Shown one piece after another: positions 41,884-51,485 of a DNA stretch of 64,000 nucleotides (position 1 is the stretch's first letter; the number at the start of each line of letters is the position of its first letter). The notes below the pieces were generated by a model that saw only the letters and a program-made list of their open reading frames with translations, was not told the origin of the DNA and searched no databases. The DNA is taken from positions 186,001 to 250,000 of the forward strand of contig CAWHBF010000010.1 of the NCBI GenBank assembly GCA_963827515.1, in the 5' to 3' direction. The translations under genes were made by a program, and so were the position numbers. Origin of the DNA: JABFSA01 sp963827515. GTDB lineage: Bacteria; Acidobacteriota; Vicinamibacteria; Vicinamibacterales; UBA2999.

Positions 41884-43049
41884 ACCCTCGACACCAAAGC
41901 GACCGCGTGCACGGCGATTGAATCGCCGGCGCCCATCGAATCAACCCGCTCGTTGGTCTTGCCTTTGATGCTCACATCACCGGCCGCGATGCCCATCGCC
42001 CTGGAGAGGTTCGCTCTCATCGCCTCGAGAAATGGCACGAGCTTCGGACGCTCGGCAATCACCACGACGTCGACGTTGACCACGACGAAACCAGCGCTCG
42101 CGACAATCTCTGCCGCCCGTGTGAGCAGCACCATGCTGTCCGCGCCCTTCCACGCGGCGTCCGTGTCCGGAAAGTGGCGGCCGATATCCCCCGCGCCCGC
42201 GGCACCGAGAATCGCATCCGTGACCGCATGACACACAGCATCCGCGTCCGAGTGTCCGTCCAGCCCCTTCTCAAAGGGAATGGTCACGCCACCGAGGATA
42301 AGAGGGCGCCCCGGCACGAGTCTGTGGAGGTCGTAACCATTGCCGATGCGAAGCCGCGTCTGCTCTTCGCGGCTCTCTGAAGCACGAACCAGCCGTTCAG
42401 CCATCATCAGGTCATCCGTCGTTGTGATCTTCAGGTTACGTCGATCCCCCTCGACAAGCCGCACAGGATGTCCCGCCCGCTCGGCCAGCGCCGCTTCGTC
42501 GGTGGCATCACCTGCAGACCCTGCCCGTGCGAGTGCGTCGCGCAACACGCTCGGACGAAACGCTTGCGGGGTCTGTGCCAGGAAGATTTCCGTGCGAGGG
42601 ATCGTCTGCTGGATCAAACCGTCAGCATCTGCACGTTTGACGGTATCAGTCGCCGCAAGGGCGGCTATAGCGGCCCCGTGCTCCACGGCGGCATCGACCG
42701 TTCGAGCGATCAAGTCCGCCGTCACGAACGGCCGAGCCGCGTCGTGGATCACGATGACGTCCGCTCGCGCCGAGACAACCTCGAAGGCGTTCGCGACCGA
42801 ATCCTGTCTGCGCGCCCCGCCTTCGACAATGGTAATGGGCTTGGCCCGATCACGGAGGTAGTCGGGCACGTTCGCGACAAGGTCCGATGGAAGGGCGACA
42901 ACGAGGTCGGTAATGCAATCGCTCGACAGGATCGCGTCGACGCTTCGCTGAAGGATCGTCCGACCGCCGAGGAGAAGGAACTGCTTGGGCAACGTGCCAC
43001 CGAACCGTACGCCTCGGCCGCCGGCGGCAATGATGGCGCTTACGTGCAC
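41880..43049 (-). CDS. ispDF: Bifunctional IspD-IspF (MEP pathway)
   Basis: 389 residues. Residues 1-225 are IspD (SAIIAAGGRGVRFGG, PKQFLLLGGRTILQRS, VIHDAARPFV, AQTPQAF), which makes CDP-methylerythritol. Residues 230-389 are IspF (RIGNGYDLHRLVPGRPLILG, GLDGHSDADAV, DIGRHFPDTD, KGKTNERVDSMGAGDSIA), which cyclises CDP-ME 2-phosphate. The fusion is common in alpha- and epsilonproteobacteria. GNGYDLHR replaces the common GxGFDVHR but keeps the Asp and His zinc ligands. Confidence 0.97.
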   Translation of the reverse strand: MHVSAIIAAGGRGVRFGGTLPKQFLLLGGRTILQRSVDAILSSDCITDLVVALPSDLVANVPDYLRDRAKPITIVEGGARRQDSVANAFEVVSARADVIVIHDAARPFVTADLIARTVDAAVEHGAAIAALAATDTVKRADADGLIQQTIPRTEIFLAQTPQAFRPSVLRDALARAGSAGDATDEAALAERAGHPVRLVEGDRRNLKITTTDDLMMAERLVRASESREEQTRLRIGNGYDLHRLVPGRPLILGGVTIPFEKGLDGHSDADAVCHAVTDAILGAAGAGDIGRHFPDTDAAWKGADSMVLLTRAAEIVASAGFVVVNVDVVVIAERPKLVPFLEAMRANLSRAMGIAAGDVSIKGKTNERVDSMGAGDSIAVHAVALVSRV

Positions 43050-43061
43050 GGGTCTGCCATC

Positions 43062-43685
43062 TTACCCGCGCCGCATCGCTTTGGTGAATTCGTGCATACG
43101 TTCAGCCGTCACATCCAACACGCGACTGAGACGCTCCTGCGCGATCTCTGTGGGTGCGAACACGACAACCAGAGCGCCAGTCGTCGACGTGGTGACCATG
43201 GTCCGCGCCGAGTCGGACGTCGGATTGCCAAAAGGACCACGATCGTCAGCCAGCGTGATTCGGCCTCCCACGTGAACGTCGTCCTTGCGAATCCCAGGAT
43301 ACGACTCCCCCTCAGCACCGATTCTCAGCACCACGTCTCCTTCGATGCGAGCCGCGTCGTACAGACCGTAGGGCAGCTGAAACTCCAGGGAGCACCAGTT
43401 GCAGACGTCCACCATGGAATTGATCCGTGGCAACCCCTCGCCCTTTCTCACGCGCCGGAGCAGCGCCTCGGACGAGGGGCGCCGTTTCGTCGGGTCGATG
43501 CCCACGCGCTTGTACATCGTCCTGACCGCGGAGATTTCGTCCGGGGGGTTCGCGCGCACCGCGAGTTCCGCTCGCGCAAGAGGACCATCGAGGCGTGAAT
43601 CAGCCTCCACGACGAGGGCGCCATCCAGCCACAGCACGCCGGGACGAACGATGGCCGCGAGGTCAGGCGCGAGGCTGAACATCAT
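43062..43685 (-). CDS. B3/B4 tRNA-binding-domain protein
   Basis: 207 residues starting MMFSLAPDLA. The B3/B4 fold of the phenylalanyl-tRNA synthetase beta chain is recognisable in RTMYKRVGIDPTKRRPSSEA, LPRINSMVDVCNWCSLEFQL and TLADDRGPFGNPTSDSARTM. Stand-alone members are thought to be editing or aminoacyl-tRNA-related factors, but this is unproven. Its start overlaps the plsC stop (ATGATG over TGA), indicating coupled translation. Confidence 0.88.
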   Translation of the reverse strand: MMFSLAPDLAAIVRPGVLWLDGALVVEADSRLDGPLARAELAVRANPPDEISAVRTMYKRVGIDPTKRRPSSEALLRRVRKGEGLPRINSMVDVCNWCSLEFQLPYGLYDAARIEGDVVLRIGAEGESYPGIRKDDVHVGGRITLADDRGPFGNPTSDSARTMVTTSTTGALVVVFAPTEIAQERLSRVLDVTAERMHEFTKAMRRG

Positions 43686-44428
43686 GCGGTGGGAACATCC
43701 GATTCGGCATCGGGACAGATGATCGCCCGGATGCGTTCGGCGAACGCCTTCGGATCCGTGCCAACGAGGCCGGTCGTGTCGATCGGGTCGTGCACCACGA
43801 GCCGCACATGTCCAGGGTATGTCGCCAGCCGCCCTTTGAGCATCACATGCCGGCTCCCGATGACTGAAATCGGCACGACGGGCAGGCCGCCATCCAGCGC
43901 AAGGTAGAAGCTGCCGCGCTTGAACCGGCCGACACGGCCATCGCCGCTGCGAGTCCCCTCCGGGAACACGATGAGCGAAAGCCCCTGAGACGTGAGCCGC
44001 GATGCCCAGCCGAAGATCGCTTCGCGATCCGGACGTCGGCGGTCGACCAGCATGTGTCCCGTGCGGCGCAGGTGCCAACCGAGAAATGGAAATCGTCCCA
44101 GCGAGTCCTTCGCAATGATGCGGAGCTGGTACGGCACAGACCAGAACAGGATCGGGATGTCGTAGATGCTCTGATGATTGGCGACGAAGACATAGGTGCG
44201 GCCGGGCACCAGCCGTTCGAGACCGCGCACGTCTACGCGGACGCCGGTCGTCACGAGAATCAGCCTCGACCAGGTCCGCGCGCACCAATGGGCAAAATAT
44301 CCACGTCGTTCGAATACGCTCGAACCGATGGACAGCGTGCCCAGCACGATCGTGTACACACTGATGGCGGGAATCAGAAAGAAGACCGTGCGCCACCAGT
44401 GGAAGGGGGGAACGATGGGACGCCTCAC
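43682..44428 (-). CDS. plsC: 1-acyl-sn-glycerol-3-phosphate acyltransferase
   Basis: 248 residues. An N-terminal membrane segment is followed by the acyltransferase blocks: VANHQSIYDIPIL (NHx4D catalytic), GRFPFLGWHLRRTGHMLVDR, VFPEGTRSGDG and VVPISVIGS. It makes phosphatidate from lysophosphatidate at the membrane. It overlaps radA by four bases and the B3/B4 gene by four. Confidence 0.95.
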   Translation of the reverse strand: MRRPIVPPFHWWRTVFFLIPAISVYTIVLGTLSIGSSVFERRGYFAHWCARTWSRLILVTTGVRVDVRGLERLVPGRTYVFVANHQSIYDIPILFWSVPYQLRIIAKDSLGRFPFLGWHLRRTGHMLVDRRRPDREAIFGWASRLTSQGLSLIVFPEGTRSGDGRVGRFKRGSFYLALDGGLPVVPISVIGSRHVMLKGRLATYPGHVRLVVHDPIDTTGLVGTDPKAFAERIRAIICPDAESDVPTA

Positions 44429-45795
44429 ACAATGAGCTGGTCGAGGGCTTCACCTACCGTGCGCACCCCGATCAGCTCACACCCCGCGATCTGCAACCCG
44501 TCCGCGTTGGCGGCCGGCATCACGATCCGGGTGAATCCCATCTGCGCCGCTTCGCGGACGCGCAGGGCGGCCTGCGGTGTCCCTCGAATCTCTCCGCTCA
44601 GCCCGACCTCACCGAACAGCGCCGTCGAGGTCGGGAGGCTACGATTGCGGACGCTCGACGCCACCGCCGCCACGACGCTCAGGTCCGCCGCCGGCTCGTC
44701 GATGCTCATCCCGCCGGCAATGTTCACGTACACATCGTCGCCAGCCAGGCTCAAGCCGGCGCGTTTCTCCAGCACGGCGAGCAGCAGTGAGACGCGATTC
44801 TGGTCGATGCCGATCGACATCCGCCGCGCGTTGCCGTACGTGCTGGTGCTGACGAGCGCCTGCACCTCGACGAGAATGGGACGCGAGCCCTCCACACAGC
44901 ACAACACGGCCGATCCCGGCGTGCCTGACGCACGTTCTGACAGGAATAGCTTCGAGGGATTCGGAACCGCCCGAAGCCCCTCACCCGTCATCTCGAACAC
45001 CCCAAGCTCACTGACGGCGCCGTAGCGGTTCTTCACCGCCCTCACCACACGGTGCGCGTGATGACGCTCCCCTTCGAAATAGAGCACCGTATCCACCACG
45101 TGCTCGAGCACCTTCGGACCGGCGAGGCTGCCGTCTTTCGTCACGTGTCCGACGAGGATCGTCGGAACGTTCTGTCCCTTGGCGGTGAAGAGGAACTGCG
45201 TAGCCGCTTCACGCACCTGTCCGATGCTCCCGGGCGCAGACTGAAACTTCATCGAGAAGACCGTCTGCACCGAGTCGATGACGACGAGCGACGGCTTCAA
45301 GCGCGCGATCTCGTCCAGGATGCGCTCGATGCAGGTCTCCGAGAGCAGATAGAGGGGCGTTTCGCCGACGCCGAGCCGATCGCCGCGGCTCTTGATCTGG
45401 TGCTCGGACTCTTCCCCCGACGCGTAGAGGACAGGGCCGACCGACCGAGCGAAGTGCGCCGCCGCTTGCAGCAACAGCGTTGACTTGCCGATGCCAGGCT
45501 CACCGCCCAGCAGCACCAGGGAGCCCGGCACGATACCGCCGCCCAGCACCCGATCGAATTCCCCGATGCCAGTGGAGAGGCGCGCGGCGTCCGCCAACTC
45601 GACCTCGGCGTATAGCTTCGCTCCGCCTGCAGCGCCGAGCCCGGCGTAGCGGTTGGTCCCACCGGGCGCTGCAGCGGCCTCGACCGCGCGCTCTTCCACC
45701 AGCGAGTTCCATGCGCCGCAGTCATTGCAGCGCCCGGCCCACTTTGGCGCCTGGGCCCCGCACTCCTGACAGACGAAGACGACCTTAGGTTTCAT
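44425..45795 (-). CDS. radA: DNA repair protein RadA
   Basis: 456 residues. N-terminal zinc finger FVCQECGA and CNDCGAWNS, Walker A GGEPGIGKSTLLLQ near residue 95, RadA-specific KNRYG near residue 250, and a Lon-like C-terminal domain (VYVNIAGGMSIDEPAADLSV). RadA promotes branch migration in homologous recombination. Confidence 0.97.
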   Translation of the reverse strand: MKPKVVFVCQECGAQAPKWAGRCNDCGAWNSLVEERAVEAAAAPGGTNRYAGLGAAGGAKLYAEVELADAARLSTGIGEFDRVLGGGIVPGSLVLLGGEPGIGKSTLLLQAAAHFARSVGPVLYASGEESEHQIKSRGDRLGVGETPLYLLSETCIERILDEIARLKPSLVVIDSVQTVFSMKFQSAPGSIGQVREAATQFLFTAKGQNVPTILVGHVTKDGSLAGPKVLEHVVDTVLYFEGERHHAHRVVRAVKNRYGAVSELGVFEMTGEGLRAVPNPSKLFLSERASGTPGSAVLCCVEGSRPILVEVQALVSTSTYGNARRMSIGIDQNRVSLLLAVLEKRAGLSLAGDDVYVNIAGGMSIDEPAADLSVVAAVASSVRNRSLPTSTALFGEVGLSGEIRGTPQAALRVREAAQMGFTRIVMPAANADGLQIAGCELIGVRTVGEALDQLIV

Positions 45796-45829
45796 GACTC
45801 CAAGTGAACAGTCGCTCAGAACGTGAACT

Positions 45830-46044
45830 GTCGTTCACATTTCTGACTTCTCGCTTCTCGGTTCGTGTTCAAGTTCGGTTCGAACTTCGAGGTTCAGGGT
45901 TCGCGGTTCGAGGTTCACAGTTCCAGGTTCGGGTCAGCACGAAGTTGAACGTCGAAACCGAACGCCGAACCAAAATCGAACTTCGAACTTCGAACCGAAC
46001 CTGAACACGAACTGAGAAGAAAGAACCCAGAAGAGTGAACGACA
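45830..46044. repeat. Long GTTC-rich inverted repeat (family D, copy 2)
   Basis: Left arm TCGTTCACATTTCTGACTTC, TCGGTTCGTGTTCAAGTTCG; right arm CGAACCGAACCTGAACACGA, CCCAGAAGAGTGAACGAC. The interior alternates GGTTC, GAACTTCG and CGAAC words. It fills the spacer upstream of radA and ends just before the alr stop. Confidence 0.78.
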
Positions 46045-46046
46045 CT

Positions 46047-47252
46047 CTAGACTGCATAGTGTCTCTCGATTCTCGATCCGATGCGGCAGACGATCTCGTA
46101 CGGGATCGTTCCAATCGCCGCGGCCATCTCGCGGGCGTCGATCTGCTGCCAGCTTTCCGTGCCCTGACGACCGATGAGCACGACTTCGTCGCCCGGCTGC
46201 ACGTCACCGAGGTCGGTCACGTCGACCGTCATCATGTCCATCGAGACGGCGCCGACGATCGGCACGCGGCGCCCTCGAATGAGCACCTGCCCGTGCTGGC
46301 CGAGCCGCAGGTCGAGACCATCCGCATAGCCCGCCGGCACGACGGCAATCGTGGACGGACCAGGAGCACTGAACCGGCACCCGTAGCCGACCGACTCCCC
46401 GGGGCGCAGACCTTTGACCGCGACGACCCGACTCGTCAACGACATCACCGGCTGCAACGGGATCGTGGAGGCGAGCGGTGGCGGCACGATGCCGTAGAGC
46501 AGCAAGCCCGGACGCACCACGTCGTACCAGGTGCGTGCATCGCATAAGAGCGCCGCGCTGTTGGCGGCATGCCGGGGCACATCGCCCGGCACGCCGAGCC
46601 CACGGATTGTCTGCACGGCTCGCTCGAAGCGCTCGCGCTGGTCGGCGAACAAGGCATGTCCGGGAGCATCGGCCGTGGCAAAGTGCGTGTAGATCGCCTC
46701 GAGCCGCAGGTTCGGACTGCTCAACACCCCCGGCAGCGTGCGAGCCAGATTGTCATGCCGAAAGCCGAGCCGGTTCATGCCGGTGTCGAGCTTGAGATGA
46801 TAGCCGAGGCTCGCTCCGTGTGTGGCTGCGGCCGCCTGCAGCGCGCGTGCCGCCGATGGTGTGGATATCGAGGGCGTGAGTGCGTACTCGAAGAGCCCCT
46901 CGAGATCGCTGACGCTCAGCGCGCCGAACACAAGAATCGGAGCCCGCACACCCGCCCGCCGGAGAACGATCCCCTCCTCGATATCCGCGCACGCGAGCAT
47001 CGTCACGCCCGCCTGCTCCAGTGCGAGCGCCACCCGTTCCGAGCCGTGCCCGTAAGCATTCGCTTTGACGACGGCGATCACGGAGGGAACACGAGGGTGC
47101 GAGGGTGCGAGGGTGCGGGGGGGCGAGGGTGCGAGGGAGGTCTCGTCGGGGGTTGCCCGATCCGGCACCGACTGCGCGAGAAACGCCTGGATCGCCCGGA
47201 AGTTTGACTGGAGTGCAGCCAGATCTACGCGCGCGACGGTGCTGCGGATCAC
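46047..47252 (-). CDS. alr: Alanine racemase with in-frame tandem-repeat insertion
   Basis: 401 residues. VIAVVKANAYGHG carries the PLP lysine, and the catalytic tyrosine lies in VGYGCRFSAPGPS. It interconverts L- and D-alanine for peptidoglycan. Between the first helix and the PLP strand, residues about 30-55 (RATPDETSLAPSPPRTLAPS, HPRV) are encoded by a GAGGGTGC tandem repeat (47088-47140) absent from typical racemases. Its start overlaps the dnaB stop (ATGA). Confidence 0.93.
   Translation of the reverse strand: MIRSTVARVDLAALQSNFRAIQAFLAQSVPDRATPDETSLAPSPPRTLAPSHPRVPSVIAVVKANAYGHGSERVALALEQAGVTMLACADIEEGIVLRRAGVRAPILVFGALSVSDLEGLFEYALTPSISTPSAARALQAAAATHGASLGYHLKLDTGMNRLGFRHDNLARTLPGVLSSPNLRLEAIYTHFATADAPGHALFADQRERFERAVQTIRGLGVPGDVPRHAANSAALLCDARTWYDVVRPGLLLYGIVPPPLASTIPLQPVMSLTSRVVAVKGLRPGESVGYGCRFSAPGPSTIAVVPAGYADGLDLRLGQHGQVLIRGRRVPIVGAVSMDMMTVDVTDLGDVQPGDEVVLIGRQGTESWQQIDAREMAAAIGTIPYEIVCRIGSRIERHYAV
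47088..47140. repeat. GAGGGTGC tandem repeat inside alr
   Basis: About six units of GAGGGTGC with some variants (GGGGGGGC) on the plus strand. The array is translated on the minus strand within alr. Confidence 0.88.
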
Positions 47253-48601
47253 GCGCCCTGCGCGAGATTGGCGAATCTCGTCTGCTCTCGCAGGAACGCG
47301 AGGCGTACGACACCGGTCGGACCGTTCCGCTGCTTCGCGACGATGAGCTCGGCCGTGCCGGCGTCCGGATGATTCGGATCCCTGTTGTAGGCATCCTCCC
47401 GGTAGATGAGCATCACCACATCGGCATCCTGCTCGAGCGCACCGGACTCGCGCAGGTCTGACAGCTGCGGGCGGTGATCGGAACGCGCTTCCGGAGCTCG
47501 ACTCAACTGCGAGAGCACGAGGACCGGTACATTGAGCTCTTTGGCGAGGCCCTTCAATGAACGGGAGATTGCGCCCAACTCGAGAGTGCGATTCTCGAAA
47601 CGGCCCCGACCGCTCATCAACTGGATGTAGTCGACCACGAGCAGGCTCAGCCCCTTCTGTTCCGCTTGCAGGCGTCGCGACTTCGCCCGCATCTCGAGCA
47701 CGCCGAGGTTCGCCGTGTCGTCGATGAAGAGCCGCATCGCACTCAGAGTTTCCAACGCGTGTGAAATCTTGGAGTAGTCCTTCTGCCCGATCGCACCGCT
47801 CATCAGCCGATGACTATCGATCTGCGCCTCGGAGGTGAGCAGGCGCAGAAAGAGCGACTCCTTCGACATTTCCAGACTGAAGACACCGACCGTGTGCTCC
47901 GGCTGCAACGCTACGTGCTGAGCGATATTCAGCACGAGGCTCGTCTTGCCCATCGACGGCCGCGCCGCGATGATCACCAGGTCGCCGCCCTGGAAGCCGC
48001 GTGTCATCGTGTCGAGATCGACGAAGCCAGAGGCCACGCCGGTAATGAGCTTCTTCTGTTCGAAGAGCAGCTCGATCTTGGGGAAGCTCTCCTTGACCAG
48101 GTCCCGCATCGGCACGAAACCGGCCTTGAGCCGGTCTTCGGCCACCGAGAAGATCGCGCTTTCGGCCTCGTCCAGAATCAGGTCCGACTCCTGGTCCGCG
48201 CCGTACGCGTTGGTCAGAATCTTGTTCGCCGCGTAAATCAGATTTCGCAGCGTCGACTTTTCCTTGACGATCCGCGCGTAGTACTCGACGTTGGTCGCCC
48301 GTGGCACGCCGTCGGCCAGCGACGCCACGTAGGCGGGCCCGCCTACTTCATCGAGATCGCCACCACGCGACAGCTCTTCTTTCAGAGTGACGAAATCGAT
48401 CGCCTGGTGCCGCTCGTTGAGCGCCACCATCTTGTCGAAAATCCGGCGATGCGCGTCGCGGTAAAAGTCGCTCGCGTCGATGACCTGCACGGCCTGATTG
48501 AACGCGTCGTTGTGGACGAGGATGGCGCCAAGCACGGAACGCTCGGCTTCGAGATTGTGCGGAAGCGTACGGTCCGCAGCAGCAACGACAGTGTCGGCCA
48601 T
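47249..48601 (-). CDS. dnaB: Replicative DNA helicase DnaB
   Basis: 450 residues. N-terminal primase-interacting domain (LPHNLEAERSVLGAILVHND), Walker A AARPSMGKTSLVLN near residue 210, Walker B LLVVDYIQLMSG, and the RecA-like core ending RNGPTGVVRLAF. No intein. It is divergent from the MFS gene. Confidence 0.97.
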   Translation of the reverse strand: MADTVVAAADRTLPHNLEAERSVLGAILVHNDAFNQAVQVIDASDFYRDAHRRIFDKMVALNERHQAIDFVTLKEELSRGGDLDEVGGPAYVASLADGVPRATNVEYYARIVKEKSTLRNLIYAANKILTNAYGADQESDLILDEAESAIFSVAEDRLKAGFVPMRDLVKESFPKIELLFEQKKLITGVASGFVDLDTMTRGFQGGDLVIIAARPSMGKTSLVLNIAQHVALQPEHTVGVFSLEMSKESLFLRLLTSEAQIDSHRLMSGAIGQKDYSKISHALETLSAMRLFIDDTANLGVLEMRAKSRRLQAEQKGLSLLVVDYIQLMSGRGRFENRTLELGAISRSLKGLAKELNVPVLVLSQLSRAPEARSDHRPQLSDLRESGALEQDADVVMLIYREDAYNRDPNHPDAGTAELIVAKQRNGPTGVVRLAFLREQTRFANLAQGA

Positions 48602-48681
48602 GAATCGATGAACGAGGGTTGGAGGAACCAGGAGTCTAGCAGAATTGTGACACGACGATCGTGATAGGCTGCGCCCGATTC

Positions 48682-49977
48682 ATGAACCTCTCGCGAATGC
48701 AAGTCACCTTGCCCAACACACCCGCTCCCACCGCGTGGTATCGCACGATCACCGCAGATCAGTGGCGGGTGCTCGCAGCCGCCAAAGCCGGCTGGATGCT
48801 GGACGCGATGGATTTCATGCTCTACGCAATGGCCATCGGCGAGCTGCGTACGTACTTCAGTATCAACGACGCGATGGCTGGCCTTCTCGGCACGGTGACG
48901 CTACTGATGTCGGGCGTCGGCGGGATCCTGTTCGGCGTGGTCTCGGACCGTCTGGGTCGGACGCGCGCGCTGATGGCGACGATTCTTCTCTTCTCGTTCG
49001 CCTCGCTGGGAGCAGCAACCTCACAAACATTGATGCAACTGCTTCTGTGGCGCGCGCTGCTCGGCATCGGCATGGGCGGTGAATGGGCCTCGGGGGCGGT
49101 CCTGATCAGCGAAACATGGCCACCGGCCCACCGCAATAAGGCCATCAGCATCATGCAGTCGGGCTGGGCCATCGGCTACATCGCCGCGGCGCTGACAGCC
49201 GCGCTCGTGCTCGGCGCACCAGGCGCAGGGCCCGAGACGTGGCGGTGGCTGTTCGTCGTCGGCGTGCTGCCGGCGCTCTTCACGCTCTGGATCCGGCGTC
49301 ACGTGCGTGAGCCAGAGGCATGGGTGACCCGAGGCGCGGCGGCCGCGCGCGTGGACAACCCCTTCGCGGTGATCTTCGGGCGTGGCCTTCGAGGTCGTAC
49401 CTTTCTCATCATCCTGCTCGGGTCGTCGGTTCAATTCGCCTACTGGGGCATCTTCTTCTGGCTTCCGGCCTTTCTCGCCCGGCCCGTGGCACAGGGCGGC
49501 GCGGGCATGGGTGTCGTGGGCTCGCTCGGATGGATCATCCCCGTGCAAATCGGCGCGTATTTCGGCTATCTGACGTTTGGCTTCATCGCCGATCGCTTCG
49601 GCAGACGCCGAACCTTCATCGTCTTCATGATCGTCGCGGCGCTGCTCGTGCCCATCTACGGCCAGATGGCCAGGAGCCCTCTCGTCCTGATGCTGCTCGG
49701 GCCGGTGCTCGGTTACTTCGGGCACGGATACTTCAGCCTGTTCGGCAGCTTTGTCGCGGAACTCTTCCCGACCGCCGTGCGCGGAACGGGACAGGGGACG
49801 AGCTACAACGTCGGACGGATGGCCGGCGCGATCGCGCCCTACACGATTGGCGCCGTGGCGGCGCTGCCTGGAATCGGGATCGGTCTCGCGCTCGGCATTA
49901 CGTCCGCGTTCTTTCTCCTCGCAGCCGGGCTGATCTTCACACTGCCGGACAGGAGCGGACAGGCGCTGGAGGCCTGA
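48682..49977 (+). CDS. MFS transporter (organic/aromatic acid type)
   Basis: About 431 residues and twelve membrane segments. Motif A GVVSDRLGRTRAL after helix 2, AGWMLDAMDFMLYAMAIGEL in helix 1, GIGMGGEWASGAVLISETWP in helix 4 and FGFIADRFGRRRTF in the second half are typical of the sugar/aromatic acid:H+ symporter branch. The ATG at 48682 is taken; a GTG at 48661 is possible. The substrate cannot be read. Confidence 0.88.
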   Translation: MNLSRMQVTLPNTPAPTAWYRTITADQWRVLAAAKAGWMLDAMDFMLYAMAIGELRTYFSINDAMAGLLGTVTLLMSGVGGILFGVVSDRLGRTRALMATILLFSFASLGAATSQTLMQLLLWRALLGIGMGGEWASGAVLISETWPPAHRNKAISIMQSGWAIGYIAAALTAALVLGAPGAGPETWRWLFVVGVLPALFTLWIRRHVREPEAWVTRGAAAARVDNPFAVIFGRGLRGRTFLIILLGSSVQFAYWGIFFWLPAFLARPVAQGGAGMGVVGSLGWIIPVQIGAYFGYLTFGFIADRFGRRRTFIVFMIVAALLVPIYGQMARSPLVLMLLGPVLGYFGHGYFSLFGSFVAELFPTAVRGTGQGTSYNVGRMAGAIAPYTIGAVAALPGIGIGLALGITSAFFLLAAGLIFTLPDRSGQALEA

Positions 49978-49978
49978 G

Positions 49979-50063
49979 GACGGCCACAGGCCACAGAGGC
50001 GCAGGGACACAGAGGTTCGTAAACCAAACTCTTCTCGGTGTCTCTGTGACTCTGTGGCTCCGA
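49979..50063. repeat. CCACAGAG palindrome (family B, copy 4)
   Basis: Left arm GCCACAGGCCACAGAGGCGC, AGGGACACAGAGG; right arm CGGTGTCTCTGTGACTCTGT, GGC. It begins at the stop codon of the MFS gene. Confidence 0.8.
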
Positions 50064-50071
50064 GGCAAGCC

Positions 50072-50171
50072 TTAGACCGCATTTCGATTCGGCGACGAGC
50101 GGAGGCTTTAGCCTCCGCGGACACGCGCACGCTGAAGCGTGCGCTCTACGGCGAAATGCAAATCGCTCTAG
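50072..50171. repeat. Family A palindromic element at the amidase 3' end
   Basis: Reverse orientation relative to the 16-kb copy. Hairpins GGAGGCTTTAGCCTCC and CGCACGCT GA AGCGTGCG. The right tip CTAG (50168-50171) supplies the amidase TAG stop. It directly abuts a family B palindrome. Confidence 0.92.
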
Positions 50172-51472
50172 CCCAGCGGCGTGTCGCGGCCGAGTATCGC
50201 GTGCACCCGCACGGCTGTGCGGATCACCCTCGCGTCTTGACCGTGCTCGGCGGTCAGCTGCAACCCAAGCGGCAGCGCACTCCCGACGGGCATGGGAATC
50301 GTGATGGCCGGCGTCCCGAGCGCGGTCCATGGTGAGTTCATTCTGGCGTCGCCGGTGAGCGCCAGGCCCTCCGGCGCAGGTCCCGTGGCGGCCGGCACCA
50401 GGATGACGGGAGTGGATTTGTAGACCTCGGCGATCTTCGTCTTCCACGACGCGATACGACGCCTCGCCTCGTCGTAACGCTCGACGGGTATCTGGAGCCC
50501 TTCGCGCACCAGCGCCCCCAAGTGCTCGAGTCGCTCCCCATACTCCTTGAATCGCTGCTCGTGGAACCGGGCACCTTCGTAGAACTCGACGTCGAGCGCG
50601 GCTGGATGAAGCTCGGTCAGCATGCCGGCGATGTCAATCGACCGGATAGACATACCGCCACGGCGCAACGTTGCCACGGCGCTCTGAAACGCCGCGGCCA
50701 TCGGAGGCTCCACGCCGGGCACAGAATCCGGAACGGCGAGGTCGAACTCCTCGGCGACACCGCCCGAGCGCCCCATGGCTTCCCAGAGCGCAAGCATGTC
50801 GACCGGCGTGTGCGTGAAGAACCCGAGCGTGTCGAGACTCGCGGCAAACGGAAGCACCCCGTCCAGGGACAACACCCCGTAGCTCGCCTTGAAGCCCGTC
50901 ACGCCGCAGTACGAGGCCGGACGCAGCACCGACCCCATCGTCTGCGTGCCGAGCGCGAACGGCACCATTCCGGCCGCGACGGCCGCGGCCGATCCGCTCG
51001 AGCTGCCGCCAGGTGTGTGCGCCAGGTTCCGGGGGTTACGCGTCGGAGCAGGTGTTCGGTACGCGAACGATGTGGTGTGCGTCTTTCCAAATAGGACCGC
51101 ACCGCGCTGACGGAGGTCGCGCACGATCGCGGCATCTGTTGTACCGACACGCCCCTTGTAGATCGGCGAGCCGTACTCCGTGGACAGCCCCCGCGTCTCC
51201 ATGATGTCTTTGGCGCCGAAAGGGATTTCGGCCAACGGACCGTCGCCGGTGGGCCGCTGCGGCAGCACCTGGACCCACGCGTGTATGGACGAATCGGCCA
51301 AGCTTGCGTGGCTGAGCGTGGCTTCCAAGGCTGCCACGCGCGCCTGACGGGACGCGTTCATCCACTGCGTGAAGGTCTCGAGCCGGGCAGCCTGGGCACT
51401 CATGCCGACCGTACCTGCCCCCGCGGCCCCGGCCGACACCATCGCGAGAAATGTTCGACGGTCAACGATCAT
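50168..51472 (-). CDS. Amidase-signature family protein with Tat signal
   Basis: 434 residues, start MIVDRRTFLAMVSAGAAGAG, a twin-arginine leader. The Ser-cisSer-Lys triad is visible: Lys in PFGAKDIMET, GGSSSGSAAAVAAGM for the cis-serine, TQTMGSVLRPA for the nucleophile serine. It is exported, so it is not the GatA subunit; it probably hydrolyses an extracellular amide. Its last codon is followed by a TAG that belongs to a family A repeat. Confidence 0.9.
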   Translation of the reverse strand: MIVDRRTFLAMVSAGAAGAGTVGMSAQAARLETFTQWMNASRQARVAALEATLSHASLADSSIHAWVQVLPQRPTGDGPLAEIPFGAKDIMETRGLSTEYGSPIYKGRVGTTDAAIVRDLRQRGAVLFGKTHTTSFAYRTPAPTRNPRNLAHTPGGSSSGSAAAVAAGMVPFALGTQTMGSVLRPASYCGVTGFKASYGVLSLDGVLPFAASLDTLGFFTHTPVDMLALWEAMGRSGGVAEEFDLAVPDSVPGVEPPMAAAFQSAVATLRRGGMSIRSIDIAGMLTELHPAALDVEFYEGARFHEQRFKEYGERLEHLGALVREGLQIPVERYDEARRRIASWKTKIAEVYKSTPVILVPAATGPAPEGLALTGDARMNSPWTALGTPAITIPMPVGSALPLGLQLTAEHGQDARVIRTAVRVHAILGRDTPLG

Positions 51473-51485
51473 CGCCTGCTTCTAC

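Noticed and set aside
43062..44453. Single 463-codon gene
   Set aside because: Only the last 207 codons have coding character. The upstream part is antisense or out of frame to plsC, whose own frame is well conserved.
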